Assembly: GCA_001600415.1 (NCBI GenBank)
Contig: BCJX01000018.1
Location: 43,557-107,556, forward strand
Reading direction: 5' to 3'
From: Pascua guehoae
Taxonomy: Eukaryota; Basidiomycota; Tremellomycetes; Trichosporonales; Trichosporonaceae
DNA length: 64,000 bases
Shown here piece after piece: positions 55,260-64,000 of this stretch (position 1 is the stretch's first letter; every line of letters starts with the position of its first letter). Made by a program: the position numbers and the translations under genes. Below the pieces are notes generated by a model. The model searched no databases and was not told the DNA's origin. It saw nothing but the letters and a program-made list of their open reading frames with translations.

Positions 55260-58072
55260 ATGAGCCGCAACCACGAGTTGGTTGTCAATAACAACAATTC
55301 TCCACCCACCCATCACCATCAACGTCACCGCGACCGGCGCGCACACGACCACCACACCCAATCGTCCGAGTCGCCCGACTCGTCCGACTGGCTAGACAGG
55401 CCCGCCCCCAAGCGGACCCGCCGCACCACGCGCGCCATGGCCGCCGCCGCCACTGCTGCATCGGCCCGCACATCGCGCACGTCTGCATCAGCATCGCCGC
55501 GGTCGAAACCCTCGGCATTAGCGTCCAGGACCCACGGCGCAGGCTCGGCCCGCTCCACGGTGGCGAGCACGCCCACGTCGACGCCCCTCCCGCTCCCCAT
55601 TGCGACGCCGGGACCATCCCGCACGCGCGAGCACACGACCACGCCGGCGCCAGGTACCCCCGGAGCGGGATCACGACAGAGGCTCCCCAACGGATCCGCG
55701 TCTGCGCACTCGTCCCCGGTCCGACCAGACATTGAGCTCGACGATGCCAAACCACCAGTGGAGGCAAAACCCGTAGACCTCGATACTGTGATCGCCGAGA
55801 TTGCGGCCAACCCCCCACCCACCATCCCCGCAAAGCGCAAGCGTGCACTCGAGGCACAGGGATATACGGCCGAGGAGTTTGAAGAGGTGGAGGAGCGGCG
55901 CAGGGCGTGAGTCTTGTCCCTTGTGTGGATGCGAAGTGGTGCTGACGCCATGTTTCTTGTTGGCACTGTGTGGCTGTCTTGTCTACCTTCCTCGTTGAAT
56001 CGTCAATACCTTCCTCGTTGCGTTCTGCCCCATTACACCTCTCCCTCCTTCCCTCGTCCTTTGCTTGTCCCCCGCCGCCCCTGTCCTCGTCGCCACACGT
56101 CCTTCCGTCGTCGTTGTGTTCCTTCCTCCCAAATGTCTTACACACTCTCAGTATCGACCTCGCGATCGCACTGGACCAGGACGCCGTGCTCTACCCCGCG
56201 GGCACCCCCCGCGCCTTCACCAGCTTCGAGGACGCTGTCGATTCGCTCCTGCCATACCATGTGCTCCACGTGCCCGACGAGGAGCTTGAAGTGCGGCATG
56301 AGGAAGATGGTGAGCTGGCGTGATTGGATGGGCTTAGCTCACTCCAGAACTCGAGGAAGCAGGTAACCTCGTGTGCCGACTCCTGACGATCCGACAACGC
56401 TTCGCAAAGGCGCGCCGCCGGGAAGGCCACGTACGTTCATGTCCCAGCTCTCTGCTCCATACATTCCGATGGCTCAGCCGTCGTGCAACGACCCCTGCCT
56501 CACGACAGCTACATCTCCCTTCCTCACACCCATTACCTTCCCCGGCCTTCCCTGCTCCCCCATCCAGCCTATCACTCACCCCACTTCCACACCCCTCTCC
56601 CACACTTCCCACACTCCTAGTACCGCCCAACGACACCGTCCCTCACCGCTCGTAACACCTGGCTGACCCCGCAGCACCCATCAGACCTCCCCTCACTGAT
56701 ATCCTTTATCAAGCAGTCTACGGAACAGGTCCGCGAGGAAGTCAACTCGGTTCAAGCGTCTCTTCGCGTTGCCCGCACAAAACACGAGGCGATCGAGGCC
56801 GAAGCGCGCCGCGTGCGCGAGGCCGCGGCTGCCAAGGAACGCGAGCGAATCCGCAAGGAAGAAGAGGAACGCAAGCGCATCGAGGACGAGAAGAAGCGCA
56901 TCGAGGATGAGAAGAGGCGAAAGGAGGAAGAAGAGCGCAAGCGCATCGAGGACGAGCGCAAGCGTGTGGAAGATGAGCGCAAGCGGAAAGAGGAAGAGGA
57001 AAGGCGGCGCCTGGAGGAAGAGCAGCGGCGCGTGGAGGAGGAGCGCAGACGTGTCGAGGAGGAGCGCAGGCGCGTTGAAGAGGAGCGCAAGCGGGCCGAG
57101 GAAGAGCAAAGACGGGCCGATGAAGAACGTAAACGCGCGGCGGCAGCGGCGGCGGCCGCTGCAGCCAACCCTCCGCCGCCAGCACCCGTGGCACCAGCGC
57201 CCGTGCCAACACCGATGGGTGTCCCTCCAGCACCAACGACTGGCCCTCCGGTGGGTGTGCCCCCAGGCATTACGATGCCTCCCGCTCCAGTTGGGGTTGC
57301 GGCTCCGCCTGGTATCCCGACGCACATCGCTCCCGGACACCCTGTCATGCCGGCTGGGGCTATCCCCGTGCGGCCCGCTGCCATTCCCACACCAGGCTTT
57401 GGCACTCCGGCCGCACCTGGTACGCCCGTGGCTGTAGGCCCGCCGATACCGGGGTTCCGTCCTGTCATGCCGGGCATGCCTGGAGCACCCGTGGCCCACG
57501 CGATCGCACCAGGCACGCCTGGGACACCTGGTGTGCCGACAGTCCGGCCCATGGCGCCCGGCATGCCTGCGGCACCTGCAGCACCTGTGGTCCGACCTAT
57601 GATGCCTGGCGCGCCAGCGGCACCTGGAGCCCCCGTGGTCCGCCCCATTGCGGCTGGCACGCCTGCTGCACTCGGAACATCCGCAACGCCAGTCACACCC
57701 GCAGGCACACCAGCGACACCAGCTGCCCCCGCACCTCGAGGACGGCCCCGGGGCCGTCCCCGTGGCCGCGGTCGTGGCGGACAGCGACAAGCGGCCGTCA
57801 CCCATTCTGCCCAAGCGTCGGCGTCCACCTCGACACCCGCACCCCCCGCGACTGCGACTCCTGCCACCGCAACACCGGCCGCAGCCCCCGCTGCGCCTGC
57901 GGGCCCGCGTCCGACGGACAAGCCGATCCAGATTACGGTGCCCATGTCTCTCATCTCGCAGTTTGTGGCGAATCGCCTCATCATCTTGCCTGCGGATCCT
58001 GCCGGGCCAAAGGCGCCAGCTACGGTCGTGCGGACTACCGAGGACAAGAAGTTTGTCACACTCTCAATGTGA
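55260..58072 (+). CDS. GLTSCR1 (BICRA-like) domain protein with long charged helix
   Basis: The start MSRNHELVVNNNNSPPTHHH leads a Ser/Pro/Thr-rich leader with KRTRRTTRA. The GLTSCR1 domain is split over exons: SIDLAIALDQDAVLYPAGTP, FTSFEDAVDSLLPYHVLHVP, then EEAGNLVCRLLTIRQRFAKA and RRREGH. In animals this domain marks GLTSCR1/BICRA, the subunit defining ncBAF SWI/SNF complexes. Next comes HPSDLPSLISFIKQSTEQV and an uninterrupted charged segment of about 100 residues (repeats of EEERKRIEDE and EEERRRVEEE) that should form a single alpha-helix. An alanine run leads into a Pro/Ala/Gly/Met-rich region of about 200 residues with an AT-hook-like RGRPRGRPRGRGRGG. The protein closes with a compact, probably folded end (ITVPMSLISQFVANRLIILP). 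Expected role is chromatin remodelling or transcription in the nucleus. Introns are about 240, 40 and 240 nt. Confidence 0.75.
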
Positions 58073-58200
58073 GTTGCACAGAAGCAGAGGAGTACAGTGG
58101 AGTGGAGTGGGAGACGAGACGGGGTTGTGTGCCTTGTCTGGCAACCGTCAGATGACAGCTGCTATTTCCGTCGGGTCGTCTCGCGACGATAGCAGTTACG

Positions 58201-59004
58201 TTGGGGTATATTCCCCCCTTGTCGCCGCCTACTGCCCCTACCGCCATGGTGGACAATGGACTGCACATGACCTGGCGTGCCGGTCTGGCTCCCGATTGGA
58301 AGTGGACGTGGCTGACCTCCAGCGACCTCGTGGCCTGCACACAGCCGCAGCTGCACAGTCTCGCCCGCCTCCTCAACGTCCAAGCCCGTCCGCCCGCAGC
58401 AGGAGCAGCGGCTGGCCCGGCTGCGCGTCCCCCAGCGGCTCCTGCGGCGGCGAGCACCACTGCCGGCCCGAGTGTACGCCCGGTAGTGGCTCGTCCNCCC
58501 CCTGCCGCTCCAGTCGCAGCGCCTGGCGTTGCTGTACCAGCCGCGACCCCGGTGCCCGCAGGACCGCGTCCACCCGCACCGACGCCAGTTGCTGGAGCTA
58601 CTGCTGCACCTGCTGTGCGCCCCCCGGGTGCTCCGATCCCGCCTCCTGCCGGTGCGCCTGTCCCCACCGCTGGTCCACCCGCAGCTGCTCAGCCAACACC
58701 GCCCGCTGCTCCCCCCGCTGCTCGACCCGCTGCCCAGCCCGCTGCCCAGCCCGCCGTTCCCGCTGCCACTGGTCATCCAGCTGCCCCTCCTCAGGCCGTT
58801 CCGGCTCCCCAGGCCGTTCCGGCTCCTCAGGCTGTTCCGACTGCTCAGCCTGTTGCTGCCGTTCGACCCCCTGCTCCTCAGCCTCCCGCCGCTCAACCAG
58901 CCCCAGCTGTTCAGCCAGCCCCTGCTCCGCCAGCCGCTCAGCCCACTCCCGCTGCTCCGGCAGCTCCCACAGCTCCGCGTGGTCCCGGTGCGCCACCGTC
59001 ATAA
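58201..59004 (+). CDS. Doubtful Pro/Ala-rich ORF
   Basis: A 267-codon open frame starting 128 bp after the GLTSCR1-domain gene. The first 60 residues have mixed composition (MVDNGLHMTWRAGLAPDWKW then TWLTSSDLVACTQPQLHSLA); the rest is Pro/Ala/Val repeats including three PAPQAV units. An ambiguous base N is at 58497. Because the DNA is a GC-rich repeat, five of six frames are open, so openness is weak evidence. It may be a small separate gene, a 3' UTR segment of the upstream gene or a decayed duplicate of its Pro-rich tail. The start could also be the Met at 58246. Confidence 0.35.
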   Translation: MGYIPPLSPPTAPTAMVDNGLHMTWRAGLAPDWKWTWLTSSDLVACTQPQLHSLARLLNVQARPPAAGAAAGPAARPPAAPAAASTTAGPSVRPVVARXPPAAPVAAPGVAVPAATPVPAGPRPPAPTPVAGATAAPAVRPPGAPIPPPAGAPVPTAGPPAAAQPTPPAAPPAARPAAQPAAQPAVPAATGHPAAPPQAVPAPQAVPAPQAVPTAQPVAAVRPPAPQPPAAQPAPAVQPAPAPPAAQPTPAAPAAPTAPRGPGAPPS

Positions 59005-59417
59005 TGGCGCGAATGTGCTAGCACCAGCCCAGTGTCTCATCCAGTCTCCTCCCCATGTCGTCGACAACGACCCACAGCCCCATCACGCGCCAACGGCGCC
59101 AAGACTGCATAAATCACACCACCATGCCCATATCACATGTCACCTGTTTAACAGTCCAGTAGAACACGCCATGCATATGTGCTAGAGCGTTCTGGGTACA
59201 AATACATGCGAGGTCGTCTAGCCACCTGATCACTATACAGTCGGGATGGGCGTCGAGTTGAGCTCGGTCGATAAAGCTCGTCTGAATGTGTCTAGCAATA
59301 ACCTTCGTTTCTCGCCGCAAACTCTATCCACATCTCCCTTCCCACCCGCGCCTAAACTAACCTCGTCTCCGGGCCTACACCGTTCACCGTCCAAGGGCGC
59401 TACTCATCCACACATGC
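59005..59417. other. Convergent 3' region before the HIRA gene
   Basis: 3' flanks of the Pro/Ala ORF (plus) and the HIRA-like gene (minus). No other feature. Confidence 0.4.
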
Positions 59418-62400
59418 TCACTTCTCACCGAGCCACTCGACCTCGCCCGCGCCAATGCGCTTGAGCAACGCGAGCTGGTCGGCAGCATACGTCCCGAGCG
59501 CGGCGCTGCTCTTCATCTGGTTGAGCGCGAGCGGCGCGAGTTCGTTGCGCTTTGACATGCCCATGAGCTTTGGTTCCCATTTGGGCTGCTTGGGAAGGCT
59601 GGGCGTTAGCGTTGGGTATAAGGTGCACTGGGCTGCAGAGGCGCCGACGACGGCGATGGACTCGCGTCGCTCGCCCGCTACTCGCGTCGACTCACTAATA
59701 CACCGGGCCCATGAGCTCCTGGACGAGCTCCTCTGCGCGATCGCGGAAGCTCTCTTGCGCAAGGTACTTTGCATACTCGCGCAGCCAGTGCTTGTACTCG
59801 TCCTTTGAGCCCAGGAGGCGTGTGGCACGGAGGCGTGTCTCAAAGTCACCGAGGGCGAGGGCCTCGTCCCACCACTGCGGCTTGCGGGCGGGTGGTGACG
59901 CGCGTGCGCCGACACGCTGCTCGAGGTCGGCGAGTGGGCCGTTCCGGTCCCTGCTGCTGCTGCGCGAGCGGCCTTCGTGGAGCGGCGACGCGGCCCACCA
60001 GCCCGACACGAGCTGGGTCCATGCCGAGACGTCGGGATCCCAGCCCCACGCGGTGGGTTCCGAGGTGACGACGACCGGGCAGCCGTTGGGCCGCACAAAG
60101 GCCTCGGTCACAGTGTGTGCTGTGGAGGAATTGGACGATGAGGACGGCGGATCCAACAGGTGCGAGACCGAGGTGGGCGCGAGGACTGTCTTATGGCTTC
60201 TTGTGTCGCTACATTGTCAGCACGGGACGCACGGTAAGACTTACATGACACGCGCCATGCACTCGGCAGTGATGGCCATCAGCATGTCGCCTGCAGCCGC
60301 GAGCTCAGACACGGGCGCGGGGAGCTTGAAACCAGACAGGCTGTCGTCAGCATCGCCTTCTCCAGATAAAGACTCACTGTCGCCCCGTGTGCGAGTAGAT
60401 GCGGACCGTGGCATCCTCGGTCGCGACTGCGGCAAACGACGACCCAACAGCAAGGGCTAACGCCGACGACGGGATAAAGTCGACCCACGCGTCCTTGCCG
60501 TTAAGCGTGAACGAGAGTGTGTGAGTTCCGCGGTCATTCTCCGTGTTCTCGGCCGTCATCACGCCGGTGGCGTCCGCACTCTGGGCGCGAAGGACGGTCT
60601 GAATCGCTGGAACAGGGAGAACATGTGCAGAACCTGCACTGGCACCCAGGACGACGCGCGGTGCACGAATCTCGCGCACAGCGCCGACGGCGTTCTGCGT
60701 CCCCATTGTGCGGCCCCTAGGTCCGCGAGACGGTGGCACATCGTCATCGACGGCGCGCCGCTTGTCTCCCGCCCGTGCAGAGTCCGAGTCAAACGCCAAG
60801 CGTGCCGCCTGCAACATACGCGCAGTGGCAGCCGATGCCGAAGTCGAGCTCAGCGGCTCGTCGACTGCTGCCGCAAACGCGTCTGCAGCGCCGCCCCGGC
60901 CAGTACGCGGCTCCTCCACTTCCACAGGCCGCGCCAGAGGTGCGCGGCCGCCGTGTGATGACTGGGTGCGTGACGGTGGGATGCCATTCGGCGTCGCATT
61001 CCCAGTCATTGTACCCGAGAGATTGACGCGACGCGCCTTGGGCTTGGCCTTGCGCGGAATGATAATGTTGACCTGTTCGGAAGCGCCGACCGGCGCCGAC
61101 GAAAAGTCGGAAGATGCAGCATTGAGCAATCGCTGGACCTGGGGTGCTGGGCGTGCCCGCTTCGGCTGGTAGCCATACTGCTTGAGGACGTCCGTCGTCG
61201 CCTCGGGCTCGGCAATGTCAGGGAACTCGTCGGGACGGAATTGGATGGCGGCAATGGTGCCGTCGGCCGAGCAGCCGTACAGACACAAACCGTCGTTGGA
61301 CCTGATGTCAGCTGAAGAGTACAATTTACCCAGCTCACCAGCAGAGGTCAAGGATTTGGCGCCCAAAGATGTCACGAATGACGGCTAATGGCTTGAAGAG
61401 CGTGTTCCGCCAGATGGAAATGGTAAAGTCGTCGGCACCGAGCGCAACCATGCACGACGCGTTGATACGCGTGTGGGACTGGCCGCGACCAAAGAACAGG
61501 CGCGGGTTGAAGGCTGCAATCTGGATCGTGTTCTGGTGGCCGACAAATGAAATGTCCGCCGACCAGCCCTCGCGCTCAATGACAGCGGCGACGAACACTG
61601 GGCCGTTCATGGCGTTGGAGGCGGCGATAAAGGCACCATCGGGCGACCAGCTCAGGCGGCGGAAAAAGGTCGACTGTGGGGACATTTTGAACGGCTCTGC
61701 GACGAGGACCACCTCCTTCCACGTATCCGTGTCCCAGATGCGCACCGTCTTGTCGTCCGACTGATGGGTAAGCTACGTCTCGTATACGCTGGACTCACCT
61801 GAGTTGCAAGGTAGTTGCCCACGGGGTCCCATGTAACGCCCTTGACAAAGCCACCGTGGGTGTCGATGGTACGCAACCGCTCAAACGTGTAGCCGTCCCA
61901 GATGAAAATCTTGCTGTCGAGACCGACAGACGCGAGCATAGAGTCGTCGCGTGCCCATGCACAGTCGACAACGTCTGCGACGTGTCCGACCAGACGACGC
62001 AGCGCCTTCCAGTTCTCGACATTGACCTCTTCAGACCCGAATACGCGTCCGCCGCCAGCACTGGGGTGAGCTACATCCAGGAGCAAATAGCTCACGGATC
62101 AATGTCCCAGATGAGGAGGACCGAGTCGTCACTCCCGCTCGCAAGGTACCTCCCGTGATGGGCCCAGCGAACAGTGAGGACAGGACCTGGCGTCAGAACC
62201 GCCCACGAGCGACATCAGTGGCCAGCAACACCCACCAGTATGCGCCGACATGGTGCACAACAGCTTGTGGTTCAATTCATTTTCTTGCGCCTCGGAATCG
62301 AGAATCGGTAACGTGGACCAGATCTTGACCTTGTTGTCTGTAAGGAACGTGTCAGCTCTGCTTCCTTTGGCAGCATCATCATTGCCCAAACACGAAACGC

Positions 62401-62634
62401 GGGGCAGTGGGCAAGGAAGGTGACATACCTTGGCCACCCGTAGCGAGACGCGTCCCGTCGGGATGCACCGAGAGTGAGTAGATTGGGCTCTTGGTCTTCT
62501 TCTCGCCTGCGTCGTCAGTCAAGTGCTCCATCTGTGTGTCGACACGCTTTCCCCGCTAGTACGTTCACAGCACGACACGAGAACGGTGGCTCACCCGCGG
62601 CATGTTCGACCCAGTTTGGTTTCACCACCTTCAT
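59418..62634 (-). CDS. HIR1: HIRA/Hir1 histone chaperone
   Basis: The start MKVVKPNWVEHAA at 62634 joins, across an 88-nt intron, to GEKKTKSPIYSLSVHPDGTR then LATGGQ and DNKVKIWSTLPI, the normal Hir1/HIRA beginning. Seven WD40 repeats follow (YLASGSDDSVLLIWD-type; MLASVGLDSKIFIWDGYTFE; SWSPDGAFIAASNAMNGP; FVGHQNTIQIAAFNP). A linker holds NIIIPRKAKPKARRVNL, corresponding to the B domain whose RR(I/V) motif binds Asf1. The C-terminal HIRA domain carries DAWVDFIPSSALALAVGSSF then AAVATEDATVRIYS, FVRPNGCPVVVTSEP and WTQLVSGWWAASP. The protein ends LLKRIGAGEVEWLGEK. The complex deposits H3-H4 independently of replication and represses histone genes. All domains of the fused animal-type HIRA are in one chain. 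Confidence 0.92.
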
Positions 62635-63375
62635 TGTGGCTCGCTCGCGGTGCGAGTGTGCGCCAGGGTGGGTCGTGGGGGTCGAGTGAGGTGGAGTACC
62701 GAGTGGATGGTGTGGATGCTAGTTGTGGTGACGAGGAAGGGGGCTGTAGACGACGTACTAGATTGTTGTCGTTTGTCGCATCCTCATGGCCTGCCGACAA
62801 CCTACCTACCTACTTACGCTGCGGTCGGCGTCGACCGGCATCAATCGGACCGCGCGCGTCTCTTTACACGTCAGCGTCACCTCTAGCGGAAGTATTTTTA
62901 TCAGTTCTTGTATTTATCGATCGATGCAGATGTTGTGGCGAGTTGCCATGACGTGCGTCCCAAATCAGCAATAAATCGCCCACGGGCGTACTCGACTGCT
63001 CTGCTCCACTGAGCGTCATCAACCTTGATCGGGAAAATACGTGCATGCTTGCATGGACAGGATGGGCCCCCGCCGAGCGCCGAGAGCCACGAGCCGAACA
63101 AGGACGTGCAGTGCAGTGCAGTGCAGTGCATGCAGAGCAGGGTGACGCGTGTGATGAATGCAAGAAGTGCCTTTGTGTATTATTGGCTCCTTGTGCCTGC
63201 CACACGCCACCCACCCCACCCCACCCGCCGATAACCCGCCACCCACAGCCCGTTGCAAGAAGTGACGCCACTGTGGGGACGGCCAGCTGCCGTCCCTGTC
63301 CACCACCCCATCCAGCCCACCTGCATCCATCTGTTCATTCTCTCTCCATCCATCCTCCCTTCTCCATCGCTCGCA
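62635..63375. other. Divergent promoter region of HIR1 and NPC2-like genes
   Basis: Contains six copies of the pentamer GTGCA at about 63104-63131. The last 150 bp before 63376 are C-rich with repeated CATCC, typical of a 5' UTR. No ORF with recognisable features. Confidence 0.4.
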
Positions 63376-64000
63376 ATGCGCCTCGCTCTCCTCTCCCTCA
63401 TCCCGCTCCTCGGCTCGGCGCACGCTGGCGTGCTCTCGGGCGCCGCGTCGTGGGCCGCCGACGCGCTCGTGGGCGGCATTGACCCCCTCGGCGGTGATGT
63501 ACACACGTACGACTCGTGGCGGTGGTCTGACTGCGGTGAGTCGGAGTCGGGGGAGGCGATCGCTTGCTCCAGTTGTGTGACGCACGTCTGCATACAGGCT
63601 AGCTACCGTCGTGACGAGCGTGCATGAGAGCTGTACTGACCCTTGTAGGACTCCCCTCGGACGCAATGTGGGTCCACCCAGCTGTTGCCACCCGCGCTTG
63701 ACTTGTGCAACTAACGTCAGCTCGATCGACTCCATCACTGTCTCGCCCGACCCGCCAAAGCCGGGCAAGAACCTCACCGTCACCGTCAAGGCGACGGCCA
63801 ACGAGGAGATCGAGGTGCGTAGCGGGTTGACAGCGGTGCCATGGAGCGGGGAGGGAGGCTGCAGCTAGAGTGGATCCGTACTGGCAGTGGCGCTCCATCG
63901 CGACATGGCGAATGCGATGATCGCAATACCGTCGTCGGGTCTGGCGCTCCGAAGGCCTCAGAACCGTCCCGCCAGTCCGAGCCGACCATCCCCTCCCCCC
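63376..64000 (+). CDS. NPC2: NPC2-like ML-domain lipid transfer protein (3' end cut by window)
   Basis: Exons 63376-63535, 63649-63667 (19 nt) and 63721-63814 are visible; the rest lies beyond the window. The signal peptide is MRLALLSLIPLLGSAHA. The pro-region ends YDSWRWSDC, and the micro-exon adds GLPSDA. Exon 3 then gives ISSIDSITVSPDPPKPGKNL and TVTVKATANEEIE, the N-terminal strands of the ML fold with its first conserved Cys (SDCG). In fungi such proteins (phosphatidylglycerol/phosphatidylinositol transfer protein, Npc2) move sterols in the vacuole lumen. A GTGCGT donor at 63815 opens an intron, and no continuing exon such as the expected GAYADV block is seen up to 64000. The last intron is therefore at least 185 nt or has a weak acceptor. 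Confidence 0.82.

Noticed and set aside
56752..58059. Long antisense ORFs (up to 435 codons) opposite the GLTSCR1-domain gene
   Set aside because: They are shadows of GC-rich Lys/Arg/Glu and Pro/Ala repeats; composition is artificial (Ser/Arg and Gly/Ala runs) and the plus strand carries the recognisable domain and splice sites.

Overview
The window looks like nuclear DNA of a GC-rich, intron-dense basidiomycete yeast or fungus. The best guess is a tremellomycete close to the Trichosporonales; this rests on overall style and recalled family resemblances, not on a search. Supporting signs are spliced genes with many 33-45 nt introns, a basidiomycete-type Zn2Cys6 cluster, a Ste18-type G-gamma ending in CCSVM, a secreted AA14-like copper oxygenase, and three tRNA genes that all carry introns.

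Layout. 0.1-7 kb: a Zn2Cys6 regulator and a myo-inositol/hexose-type MFS transporter, both on the minus strand. 8.3-8.8 kb: a small G-gamma gene. 8.8-11.2 kb: a gene-poor block with two minisatellites. 11.2-20.8 kb: a secreted Cys-rich protein, ribosomal protein eL22, a Coq11-like protein and a long Apn1-like AP endonuclease. 20.8-25.4 kb: a compositionally AT-richer block holding only tRNA-Val. 25.4-32.2 kb: Pop4, a DHA2-type transporter, a rhodanese protein and the AA14-like enzyme. 32.2-38.4 kb: mostly non-coding, with tRNA-Arg, tRNA-Phe and a GPI-type surface protein. 38.4-45 kb: a broken gene, an unknown membrane protein and two tandem paralogues. 45.2-51.6 kb: RAD51 and MSH6 head to head. 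51.7-64 kb: a BioF-like aminotransferase, a GLTSCR1-domain protein, a doubtful Pro/Ala-rich ORF, a HIRA/Hir1 histone chaperone and the start of an NPC2-like lipid carrier.

Functionally, several unrelated neighbours serve genome maintenance and chromatin: the Apn1-like enzyme, RAD51, MSH6, the HIRA homologue and the GLTSCR1 (SWI/SNF-type) protein. RAD51 and MSH6 share a 400-bp promoter that carries four ACGCG cores, as expected for G1/S co-control. The surface and secretome set comprises the AA14-like enzyme, the Cys-rich protein, the GPI protein and NPC2.

The most novel signal is a family of small palindromic TIR elements flanked by TA. Two copies are nearly equal in length (79 and 76 bp), a longer copy is 154 bp, and two more are fragments. 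One copy occupies most of an intron of the Apn1-like gene. I did not find a defence system, a biosynthetic cluster or a viral element. Exon coordinates come from reading splice signals by eye, so CDS spans include introns.
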